Of a stretch of DNA of 58,927 bases, positions 52,633 to 58,927 are shown piece by piece. The position numbers and the translations under genes were made by a program. Under the pieces are notes generated by a model that did not search any database, was not told the DNA's origin, and saw only the letters and a list, made by a program, of their open reading frames with translations. Positions within the stretch are counted from its first letter, which is position 1, and each line of letters starts with the position of its first letter. Source of the DNA: Thermoplasmata archaeon (GTDB taxonomy: Archaea; Thermoplasmatota; Thermoplasmata; Lutacidiplasmatales; UBA184); contig DAHUYN010000012.1 in the NCBI GenBank assembly GCA_027315165.1, positions 1 through 58,927 on the forward strand. Reading direction: 5' to 3'.

Positions 52633-54231
52633 ATGACCGAGCGAGTTATCCTCCTCTCTGGAGCAATATCCTCGGGCAAGTCGACCTTAGGGAAATCCCT
52701 CGAAGCCTCGGAGGGTGCGCAGGTCTTCCGAACGAGGGAGGTGCTGCAGCGGAGGTCCGCCCCCGGATCGGAGCATGATCGCAAAGCGCTGCAGGCCATA
52801 GGCGACGGACTGGATCGCGAAACCCATCACCGGTGGGTGCTGGAGGAGTTCAAGGTCTGGCGCGCGAAGCTGGAACATCCGAACGTCGTCGTCGTGGACT
52901 CTGTCCGAACGGTGGACCAGGTCGCTTCCTTCAGAGCGGAGTTCGGCCCGTCGATAACACACGTTCACCTTACGGCTCCGGTCGAACAGTTGGAGGAACG
53001 GTTCAATCACAGAAAGCAGTCGGGGACCAAGATCTACACCTTTGCTGAGGTCCGAGACAACCCAACGGAACAGCAGATCGAGGGCCTCGCGAAGATCGCA
53101 GACCTAGTCGTCAACACTTTCCGATGTACGGAGGCCGACGTCCTCACCCGTGCCAACAGTCACCTTGGATTTAGGCACAGCGCAGGCCGTGGCTACGTCG
53201 ACGTGGTGGTCGGCGGCCAATATGGAAGCGAGGGCAAGGGGCAGATTGTGGACCACCTCTCTAGCGAGTATGATCTCCTCATCCGTGTCGGTGGTCCCAA
53301 CGCCGGCCACTCGGTCTTTCGGGAGCCCGCGCCGTATGTCCACCATCACCTCCCCTCCGGAACCCAATCGACCAATGCTCGACTTCTCATCGGACCTGGA
53401 GCGGTGCTCAGGGTCTCCACCCTGCTGAAGGAGATCGCGGACTGTAAGCTCGCGGACGGGCGGCTGACAATCGACGGGTCGGCCATGATCATCTCTGACG
53501 AGGACATCGAGAAGGAGACTGGCCTCGTGAAGTCGATCGGCTCGACCGGCCAAGGAGTGGGTGCTGCCTCCGCTCGCCGGATCATGGGTCGTGGCGAGGG
53601 CGTTAAGCTCGCAAGAGATGCCCCGGAGCTCAAGTCCTACATCGGCAGCGCCTACGACGTCCTGCACCACACGTTCTCCTCCGGAGGTCGGGCACTATTG
53701 GAGGGGACTCAAGGAACGGGACTGAGTTTGTTCCACGGGCCGTACCCACACGTCACCTCCCGCGACACTACCGTGATGGGTTGCCTGTCCGAGGCCGGAA
53801 TCCCGTCCTCAAGAGTCCGAAAGGTCGTGATGGTCTGTCGAACGTACCCCATCCGCGTCGAGAGCCCGAGCAGCGGTTCCTCGGGACCTCTTCACGAGAT
53901 GACCTACGCTGAGCTCTCGCGCCGTTCTGGCGTTCCCGAGGCCGATCTGCTGGGCGCCGAGAAGACTTCCACGACTCACAAACAACGCCGACTAGGCGAG
54001 TTCGAGTGGGATCTCCTTCAGAGAGCCGCCGGCCTGAACGCCCCGACGGATATCGCGGTGACCTTCGCGGATTACCTCGGGCTTGCCAATCGTCAGGCAA
54101 TCAGGTTCGAGCAGCTTACCGAGGAGACCATCAACTTCATTCAAGAAGTGGAGCGGGTGACTGGCACGCCCGCCTCGCTCATCGCGACTGGGTTCAGTAA
54201 TCGCAGCATAATCGACAGACGGGCATGGTAG
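52633..54231 (+). CDS. P-loop kinase fused to an adenylosuccinate synthetase homologue (PurA/PurZ-like)
   Basis: Residues 1-172 are a nucleotide-kinase-like P-loop domain with Walker A 'GAISSGKST' (10-18) and 'NVVVVDSVRT' as a second strand. Residues 188-532 align along their length with adenylosuccinate synthetase: 'GGQYGSEGKGQIVD', 'GGPNAGHSV' (His226), 'GSTGQGVGAA', 'LLEGTQGTGLSLFHGPYPHV' and the end 'LIATGFSNRSII'. The catalytic Asp of PurA is Ser199, and the guanine-reading KLD of PurA is Phe478-Ala-Asp480. PurA joins aspartate to IMP; PurZ does so with dGMP. The product here is unknown. ATG 52633 is in frame with Walker A. The ART-like gene follows by six bases. Codon use is looser than in core genes. 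Confidence 0.85.
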   Translation: MTERVILLSGAISSGKSTLGKSLEASEGAQVFRTREVLQRRSAPGSEHDRKALQAIGDGLDRETHHRWVLEEFKVWRAKLEHPNVVVVDSVRTVDQVASFRAEFGPSITHVHLTAPVEQLEERFNHRKQSGTKIYTFAEVRDNPTEQQIEGLAKIADLVVNTFRCTEADVLTRANSHLGFRHSAGRGYVDVVVGGQYGSEGKGQIVDHLSSEYDLLIRVGGPNAGHSVFREPAPYVHHHLPSGTQSTNARLLIGPGAVLRVSTLLKEIADCKLADGRLTIDGSAMIISDEDIEKETGLVKSIGSTGQGVGAASARRIMGRGEGVKLARDAPELKSYIGSAYDVLHHTFSSGGRALLEGTQGTGLSLFHGPYPHVTSRDTTVMGCLSEAGIPSSRVRKVVMVCRTYPIRVESPSSGSSGPLHEMTYAELSRRSGVPEADLLGAEKTSTTHKQRRLGEFEWDLLQRAAGLNAPTDIAVTFADYLGLANRQAIRFEQLTEETINFIQEVERVTGTPASLIATGFSNRSIIDRRAW

Positions 54232-54237
54232 TCGCTC

Positions 54238-54870
54238 ATGGAGCCGGAGGAGCTCATCCGACGCTGGCCGACGCTTTACCACATGGCCGAAGCTGGGAGC
54301 TGGCCAAGCATACGACGACACGGACTCCGAAGCACCTCGGCCCTCCTCGACCTCTTCGAGATTGAGCCGGCGCGTCGAATCCGGCTCGAAACGCAGTGGC
54401 GGCGAGAGAGCGAGGAGATCTCTCACCCGACCTACGGGACCGCCGTCATTCGCGATCAAAAGCCGATGCCGGCCGCAGTACTCGAAAGGTTCCTCGAACC
54501 CGGGCTCTCTACCGCAGACTGGTATCGGCTCATCAACGGCAAGACCTTCTTCTGGCCGAACACAACCCCGTTGCTCTGGATGCTCGGAGCGCCTCCTTAT
54601 CGTAGCCGTGCCCACGATGTCCTCGTGGTCGACACCGCTCGGCTGGTCGATCGTCACAGAGAGGGGGTGACTCTTTCAGCCCAGAACTCCGGGAGTACCA
54701 ATAAGGGGTTAAGGAAGGGTCGAGACACGTTCTTGCCCATCGCTGCTTTCCGGGCCCCCTACGTCAATGAAGTGGCGGTCGAATACGGCGTTCCTGATAT
54801 CGAGGAGCTGACCCTCAGAGTCGAACAACGTCAAGGGTCCGATATCCTTGGCACCATCTGGACAGGGTAG
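54238..54870 (+). CDS. ADP-ribosyltransferase-like protein coupled to the PurA fusion
   Basis: This 210-residue protein opens with 'TLYHMAEAGSWPSIRRHGL' (residues 12-30). This resembles the 'lyH.t....l.sI...GL' start of DarT-like and related ADP-ribosyltransferase folds, with His15 in the NAD-binding position. 'LRSTSALLDLF' follows. A late block 'YVNEVAVEYGVPDIEEL' (175-191) has Glu178 where such enzymes place the catalytic Glu. I recall similar proteins only as a family of unknown function, so activity is inferred. It starts six bases after the fusion gene and must be co-transcribed. There is no signal peptide. Its 3' side is followed by 85 bp and then the IS. Confidence 0.65.
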   Translation: MEPEELIRRWPTLYHMAEAGSWPSIRRHGLRSTSALLDLFEIEPARRIRLETQWRRESEEISHPTYGTAVIRDQKPMPAAVLERFLEPGLSTADWYRLINGKTFFWPNTTPLLWMLGAPPYRSRAHDVLVVDTARLVDRHREGVTLSAQNSGSTNKGLRKGRDTFLPIAAFRAPYVNEVAVEYGVPDIEELTLRVEQRQGSDILGTIWTG

Positions 54871-54955
54871 GCCCCGTCGACTCCCGAGTTCCGGGCTGCG
54901 GATCCGTCTGGTCCCAGGCTTCGATTCTGGAGCAACAGCAGAGGACACCGGGGGA

Positions 54956-54960
54956 GACTC
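54956..54960 (+). repeat. Target-site duplication, left copy (GACTC)
   Basis: GACTC immediately precedes the left inverted repeat of the IS and recurs at 56896-56900 immediately after the right one. Confidence 0.85.
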
Positions 54961-56895
54961 CAGTACCGGGGTTTACAAGTTAGCCCTCTCTTGACGTAGA
55001 GTCGTTCCCGATCCCCTCTCCCAACCTCTTCTCGAGGATTCGCCCTTGCCGCTCGACGTATTATCTGCCTACAGGATGCATCCGCCGATAGGGATATGTG
55101 TCTGTAGTATCTGTCGTTGCTCGTGGTCTCCCTCGTCCGTCGCCGGGTCCGCCGTCAGCGCTACTGGTACCTGGTCGAGTCCGGCCGCGTTCGAGGTCGC
55201 CCTCGTATTGTCTGGCAGAAGTACCTCGGCACCCCGCAACGCATCCGGGAACTTCTGGAGAAGGCAGAGGCCGGAGGCGGCCCGCTGGAGGTCGATGTCG
55301 CCGATTTCGGCCCGGCTCCCCTCCTGGCCCTCGCCCGTGAGCTCGGGTTGGTCGAGACCATCGACCGTCTCCTCCCGAAGCGGGATCAGGGCTACTCCGT
55401 CGGCGAGCACCTGCTCGTCGCCGTCCTCAATAGATGCCTCGCCCCCTGCAGCAAGCTCCAGATTCGCCCTTGGTTCGACGGGACGATCCTCCCTCGCCTC
55501 CTCGGCAAGAAGGAGGGTCTGTCGAGCCAGGACTACTGGAACCACCTCGACCGCCTCGATGACGGGCTCCTCGAAGCAATCCAGTTCGCCATCTCCCGCA
55601 AGGCGGTCGAGCGGTTCGGCCTCGCGCTCGACTTCCTCTACTACGATCCGACCAACTTCTCGACCCACATCCAAGACCACGACGACCGGGGCAACGAGAT
55701 CCCCGAGCGGGGTCCGGCGAAGGACCGACGGACCGACCTGCGGCTCATCGGGCTGGCGCTGCTCGCGAGCCGGGACCATGGGGTGCCGCTGTTGCACCGC
55801 ACCTTCCCGGGCAACGAGAGCGAGTATCCGCTCTTCCGGGAGGAGGTGCCCCGCATCCGACGGTGGGTCGAGGCGCTCGGGAAGCACTCTTCCGAGATCA
55901 CCCTCGTCTTCGACAAGGGCAACAACAGCGCCCCGGGGCTCGACCTCGTCGAGGAGGCGGGGTTCCACTACGTGGGCTCCCTACGACCGAGCCTGAATCG
56001 GGACCTGATGACGCTCTCGCTCGCGAAGTTCTGTCCGTGCTACGGCGAGGGCGAGACCGCCACCCGGACGTATCGAGAGAATCGCTCGGCGTACGGTCGG
56101 GAGGTCACGGTGGTGGTGACCTTCAATCGGCAGTTGCAGGAGCATCTGGAAGCCACGCTTGAGGACATCCTCGTCACGGCGGAGGAGCGCCTTCGGGCGT
56201 GGGCCACCGCACTCGCCGAGGACCAGGCGAAGGGTCGCTCCCGGGGCCGTCGAACGCTCGCGACCTGCAAGAACCGGGTCCGCAAGCTCCTCGGGCACGC
56301 GGAGCCGCTATTCCGATGGTCGGTGACCCGAACGGGTCGGGGGCCGTTCGAGGTAAGCTGGCAACGGAACGCGGCGGCGATCCGTCGACGCGCGCTCGGC
56401 TTCGGTCGGACGGTGATCTACACGGATCGGCATGAATGGGGGGACGAAGAGATCGTCCGGGCGTATCGGTCGAAGGCGGTCATCGAGGAGGAGTTCCGTC
56501 GGCTGAAGGACACTTCGTATCTCTCGGACACGCCGCAGTACCACTGGACGGACTCGAAGATCAAGGGGCACCAGCTGATCTGCTTTCTCGCGCTGCAACT
56601 GATGACGATACTCCAGCGGCAGCTCCACCGGACGGGGCATGCCGTCACGATCGACGAGCTGGCGCACGCGCTCCAGCGGTGGTTCCAGGTGGTGCAACTC
56701 TACCCGGGAGGGAAGACCGAGCGACGCCTCCGCCCGATGAGCCCGGTGCAGGAGACCCTGCACAAGGAACTCCACCTCGAGGTCTACGCCTGAGCGCGGG
56801 GCGGCAAGAAGACTGTAGGTAATACACTCTGGACCCGCGATCCTCCGTCAGAGAAAGGCTGAACCTTGGATCCTATCTTGTAAACCCCGGTACTG
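54961..56895 (+). mobile_element. Complete insertion sequence, IS1634-like (IS4 superfamily)
   Basis: The 1,935-bp element is bounded by perfect 19-bp inverted repeats: CAGTACCGGGGTTTACAAG at 54961-54979 and its complement at 56877-56895. A few more matched bases lie inside, and 5-bp direct repeats GACTC flank it. It carries one transposase gene with all three catalytic acidic residues, so it looks intact and recently inserted. It landed between two convergent genes and broke neither. About 140 bp of non-coding sequence lies before the transposase start and 100 bp after its stop. Confidence 0.92.
55117..56793 (+). CDS. IS1634-family DDE transposase
   Basis: The 558-residue transposase has Asp in 'LDFLYYDPTNFST', Asp in 'ITLVFDKGNNSAPGL', and the Glu of the YREK-like block in 'RSKAVIEEEFRRLKDTSYLS'. 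This gives the DDE triad of the IS4/IS1634 group. The N-terminal 'YWYLVESGRVRGRPRIVWQ' is typical of this family. TTG 55117 is the outermost in-frame start, and GTG two codons later is equally possible. The gene is more GC-rich than its island neighbours, so the IS probably arrived separately. Confidence 0.93.
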   Translation: MLVVSLVRRRVRRQRYWYLVESGRVRGRPRIVWQKYLGTPQRIRELLEKAEAGGGPLEVDVADFGPAPLLALARELGLVETIDRLLPKRDQGYSVGEHLLVAVLNRCLAPCSKLQIRPWFDGTILPRLLGKKEGLSSQDYWNHLDRLDDGLLEAIQFAISRKAVERFGLALDFLYYDPTNFSTHIQDHDDRGNEIPERGPAKDRRTDLRLIGLALLASRDHGVPLLHRTFPGNESEYPLFREEVPRIRRWVEALGKHSSEITLVFDKGNNSAPGLDLVEEAGFHYVGSLRPSLNRDLMTLSLAKFCPCYGEGETATRTYRENRSAYGREVTVVVTFNRQLQEHLEATLEDILVTAEERLRAWATALAEDQAKGRSRGRRTLATCKNRVRKLLGHAEPLFRWSVTRTGRGPFEVSWQRNAAAIRRRALGFGRTVIYTDRHEWGDEEIVRAYRSKAVIEEEFRRLKDTSYLSDTPQYHWTDSKIKGHQLICFLALQLMTILQRQLHRTGHAVTIDELAHALQRWFQVVQLYPGGKTERRLRPMSPVQETLHKELHLEVYA

Positions 56896-56900
56896 GACTC
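56896..56900 (+). repeat. Target-site duplication, right copy (GACTC)
   Basis: GACTC directly follows the right inverted repeat, identical to the left copy at 54956-54960. Confidence 0.85.
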
Positions 56901-56915
56901 ACAGTGCGAACTGCC

Positions 56916-57683
56916 CTACGATGCCGGGGCGACCCTCAGCCGGGCCACTCCCGTGGCCGCCTCGGCCAAGGGGGATGGGTGGTCGATCTGCACCTTCACG
57001 AGTCTTCCCCATTTCTCCGCGACCAAGGCTGCGGAACGCAAGAGCTGGTCTTCGTGGCGGGCTTGCGGGAGGAGGATGAACGCCACATGGGAGGTGCTGA
57101 ACGAGATGACCCTTCGCAGGTCGGACAGATCTGAGAACTGCTCAGCCCACGCCGTAAGAAACGGCCCGCGAGACCTTCTTGGATAGTGCTGGTAGACGAG
57201 GACTGAATGTCCTTGACGGTAGGCTCGACCTACTTCGTCCGGATAGACGTACTTCGATGAATTCCGGCTCCCGCGGGGCGCCGAGGCAACCCCCAGACCG
57301 TTATCCGGGTCGAAGAAGAGGAGGTCGGAGCCCTGGGAGAAGCGAAGGAGCTTGGCGAAGTACGCGTCGCGCTCGTCACACGCGAATGGGAGGAGATCTG
57401 AGAAGAATCTGCAGTTCGAAAGCACTCCAGATCTCTCGATGAAGTCAAGCCGACGTTGGCCAACGTCGACTACGGACGTCCTTAGGAGGTGAAAGATCGC
57501 CGGGTCGTGGCACTCCCACTCCTCAGGTTTCTCTAGGTAACCGATCTTGCCGCCGTCGGACCGGCCGTCGTCCTCCGTCAGCGCCCAGCAGATGGTCGTC
57601 GCTAGCTTCCCGTAGCCTCCGAGCAGGCGAATGAAACTGTACTTCTTGTAGTCGTTTACGTCGCCGAAGTATTGATTCTTCAC
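56916..57683 (-). CDS. Conserved protein of the 'MKNQYFGDVNDY' family, function unknown
   Basis: This 255-residue protein starts 'VKNQYFGDVNDYKKYSFIRL' at GTG 57683, matching the opening of a widespread family whose members begin MKNQYFGD. The motifs 'FFDPDNG' (123-129), 'SSKYVYPDEV' (142-151) and 'YQHYPR' (164-169) are retained. The acidic FDPDNG block suggests a catalytic or metal site, and I recall such genes near defence or restriction loci, but the biochemistry is not established. Open frame upstream of 57683 is not family-like. Its start overlaps the TGA of the small ORF at 57680-57862. Confidence 0.8.
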   Translation of the reverse strand: MKNQYFGDVNDYKKYSFIRLLGGYGKLATTICWALTEDDGRSDGGKIGYLEKPEEWECHDPAIFHLLRTSVVDVGQRRLDFIERSGVLSNCRFFSDLLPFACDERDAYFAKLLRFSQGSDLLFFDPDNGLGVASAPRGSRNSSKYVYPDEVGRAYRQGHSVLVYQHYPRRSRGPFLTAWAEQFSDLSDLRRVISFSTSHVAFILLPQARHEDQLLRSAALVAEKWGRLVKVQIDHPSPLAEAATGVARLRVAPAS

Positions 57684-57862
57684 GGTGCACTCCAAAAGGG
57701 GAATCGGGTCAGAACTCTCTCGGACCGCCGCGGGTCCCAGAACTGGCCTGCGCGCCGAGTGCCCTCCTCCGTGTAGATGCCGCTCCGGATCAGATTCACC
57801 AAGACGGCCATTCTTGACTGGAGGCCGCTCGGCTGAACGATCGCCTTCAATCGGCCGGTCAC
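57680..57862 (-). CDS. Small ORF coupled to the MKNQYFGD-family gene
   Basis: From GTG 57862 this gives 60 residues including 'RMAVLVNLIRSGIYTEEG' and 'FWDPRRSERVLTRF', a possible short helical or winged domain. Support comes from a CTAAAATC TATA-like box at 57883-57890 placed for a leaderless start, and from the GTGA overlap (57683-57680) with the next gene. I do not recognise a family. Further upstream in the same frame, ATG 57991 overlaps another TATA-like run and is less likely. Confidence 0.45.
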   Translation of the reverse strand: MTGRLKAIVQPSGLQSRMAVLVNLIRSGIYTEEGTRRAGQFWDPRRSERVLTRFPFWSAP

Positions 57863-57993
57863 ACTGCGATTCCGGCCGGTGAGAGATTTTAGTGTATGTC
57901 TCGTTCGGCGGCAACACCTTTGGAACGCCCAGTCTCCTCGACAGGAGCTTGGGCCCGGAGACCATTCTATGGCACCTCCGACGTATAACATGG

Positions 57994-58239
57994 CTAGCCC
58001 CCTGACGTCGAGCGATGCGCCTGGATTAGCTCATACTCCCTGGCAGGCCCGAGACCGAGCATGACTTCGAGGTAGAGCTCAGTCTGCCCCGAAATCGTTC
58101 GCTTCTCACGGAGAGCCTTCAGGCGGAGCCGATCGCAGAGCTCCTGGGGCAGGTGGAGCATCAATGGGCAGCGGCCTGCCGATTCCTCGGGAGAGGGCTC
58201 CGGGGACTCGGATGTTTGGCGTGATCGCGACGGCGCCAC
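57994..58239 (-). CDS. Ribbon-helix-helix (CopG/Arc-like) DNA-binding protein
   Basis: This 81-residue protein has a Ser/Pro-rich N-terminal 25 residues and then 'LMLHLPQELCDRLRLKALRE', followed by 'RTISGQTELYLEVMLGLG'. That is the beta-strand, helix, helix layout of a ribbon-helix-helix domain. GTG 58239 lies 25 or so bases after CCTATAATATC, so the transcript is leaderless. It is divergent from the HNH nuclease gene and may repress it, like small antitoxin or operon regulators. Confidence 0.7.
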   Translation of the reverse strand: MAPSRSRQTSESPEPSPEESAGRCPLMLHLPQELCDRLRLKALREKRTISGQTELYLEVMLGLGPAREYELIQAHRSTSGG

Positions 58240-58249
58240 GGGTGGGTAA

Positions 58250-58269
58250 CTATCATATGATATTATAGG
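58250..58269. promoter_or_regulatory. AT-rich divergent promoter with a palindromic operator candidate
   Basis: The region reads ATCATATGAT (a perfect 10-bp palindrome at 58252-58261) followed by ATTATAGG. On the minus strand CCTATAATAT is the TATA box of the ribbon-helix-helix gene. The palindrome overlaps it and is a natural binding site for that protein. Confidence 0.55.
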
Positions 58270-58400
58270 ATACCGGATTGATGCACTTGATACCTACTCG
58301 GTTACTGCTGGCGGAACTGGTCATCGGCCGGGCCGCGAGGACCCGGTTCGACCGCGTACGAATCACAAGCTCCTTTAGTCCGCCAGCATCGTCTGAGTCC

Positions 58401-58927
58401 GTGGTCCGAGCTTCTCGACTGCCAATCGATGCTCGAACCACCGCCCTAGTAATCGCCAGGGCAGGTGGTCGATGTTCGTTCGACGGGTGCGGGGAGGATC
58501 TGATTGTCTCCGGAAGACCGAACGACCAGGTCTTTGACATCGGCAACCTCGCACATATCCATGGCAGTAGCGACTCGGGGCCTAGGGCGGACGTTTCTTT
58601 GACCCCGAAGGACCGCGTTTCCTATCCGAACCTCATCTTCCTCTGCCCGCGCCACCACCTTCTGATCGACAAAGCGGCGGGTGCCTATTCGGTTGATTCC
58701 CTCCGCGAAATGAAGGCTAAGCACGAGGCAAGGATTGCAGAGGGAATCCGGCGCGCAATGCCGAGCGTTACTCTCGCGGAAATCGAGGAAGTCGCTCGCC
58801 ACCTAATCTCGATCCGCGGCAACGATTCCGCGGATTTTCATGTTGTTCCGCCTGCCGAGAAGATGGCCAAGAATCACTTGACTCAGGCTGTCACCGCACA
58901 GCTCGGGCTGGGTATCCCGAAGGCCCG
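58401..58927 (+). CDS. HNH endonuclease, 3' end outside the window
   Basis: The frame is open to the right edge. From GTG 58401 it reads 'LVIARAGGRCSFDGCGEDLI', then 'NLAHIHGSSDSGPRADVS', 'YPNLIFLCPRHHLLIDKAA' and 'YSVDSLREMKAKHEARI'. The Cys25/Cys30 and Cys82 zinc ligands with His52, Asn77 and His86 make a complete HNH site, of the kind found in restriction or defence systems. CTTTAGTC about 23-29 bases upstream fits a leaderless start here; ATG 58281 is an in-frame alternative that adds 40 less convincing residues. At least 175 codons are visible. Confidence 0.82.
   Translation, partial: MVRASRLPIDARTTALVIARAGGRCSFDGCGEDLIVSGRPNDQVFDIGNLAHIHGSSDSGPRADVSLTPKDRVSYPNLIFLCPRHHLLIDKAAGAYSVDSLREMKAKHEARIAEGIRRAMPSVTLAEIEEVARHLISIRGNDSADFHVVPPAEKMAKNHLTQAVTAQLGLGIPKA

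Noticed and set aside
57684-57965. A 94-residue N-terminal extension of the MKNQYFGD-family protein
   Set aside because: The family begins at the GTG at 57683; the extension has no family resemblance and overlaps a TATA-like box and the coupled small ORF.

Overview
The window looks archaeal, from an uncultured, very GC-rich member of the Thermoplasmatota. This is inferred from gene content and gene-start style, not from a marker phylogeny. Archaeal signatures are ribosomal protein L40e, archease, a TrmI-type tRNA methyltransferase, a KEOPS Pcc1-like protein and a ferredoxin plus geranylgeranyl reductase pair for archaeal lipids. Large Kelch/PKD and NosD-type exported proteins with C-terminal membrane anchors also fit. 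Most genes have a TATA-like box 25-30 nt before the start codon, which implies leaderless or very short-leader mRNAs. Genes inside operons often join through a GTGA or ATGA overlap.

Layout, 1-47.9 kb (core-like, very high GC). Positions 1-2175 hold a peptide-type ABC importer on the minus strand, and 2286-5385 a HemL-like aminotransferase and a saccharopine-dehydrogenase-like enzyme. Positions 5489-11765 hold a GDE_C-type glycoside hydrolase, an ABC-2 exporter pair, a flavin reductase and thioredoxin reductase. Positions 12186-16012 hold ferredoxin, geranylgeranyl reductase, two small helical proteins, a DUF1028 protein and Pcc1. Positions 15951-25289 hold a fused EtfB-EtfA, a CPBP protease, a CoA-binding protein, a bactofilin-like protein, IleS, AMMECR1, L40e, a glycosyltransferase and archease. 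Positions 25302-27397 are a serine-type operon, and 27489-31818 a MoxR/DUF58/DUF4129 cluster. TrmI and small membrane proteins lie at 32768-35318. Three large exported surface proteins occupy 35500-44159. They are followed by tRNA-Gly(GCC), an alpha/beta hydrolase, a KefB-type antiporter and a TrkA-type K+ channel.

From about 47.93 kb to the end the sequence changes character: it is visibly less GC-rich, codon use is more relaxed, and functions are accessory. A five-gene module (Lrp-type regulator, alcohol dehydrogenase, NmrA-like, cupin, SDR) lies between two copies of a GGCTTTGCACGGAA element, one of which is half of a perfect 14-bp inverted repeat. Next come two tightly linked genes. The first is a 532-aa fusion of a P-loop kinase with an adenylosuccinate-synthetase homologue, whose active-site substitutions resemble what I recall for phage PurZ (the 2-aminoadenine pathway). 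The second is a protein with an ADP-ribosyltransferase-like pattern. After a complete 1,935-bp IS with 19-bp inverted repeats and a 5-bp target duplication there is a defence-like cluster. It holds a conserved protein of unknown function, a small coupled ORF, a ribbon-helix-helix regulator and an HNH nuclease cut by the window edge.

The most promising candidate for an undescribed system is the kinase-PurA/PurZ-like fusion with its ADP-ribosyltransferase-like partner at 52633-54870. No CRISPR array or rRNA was seen.
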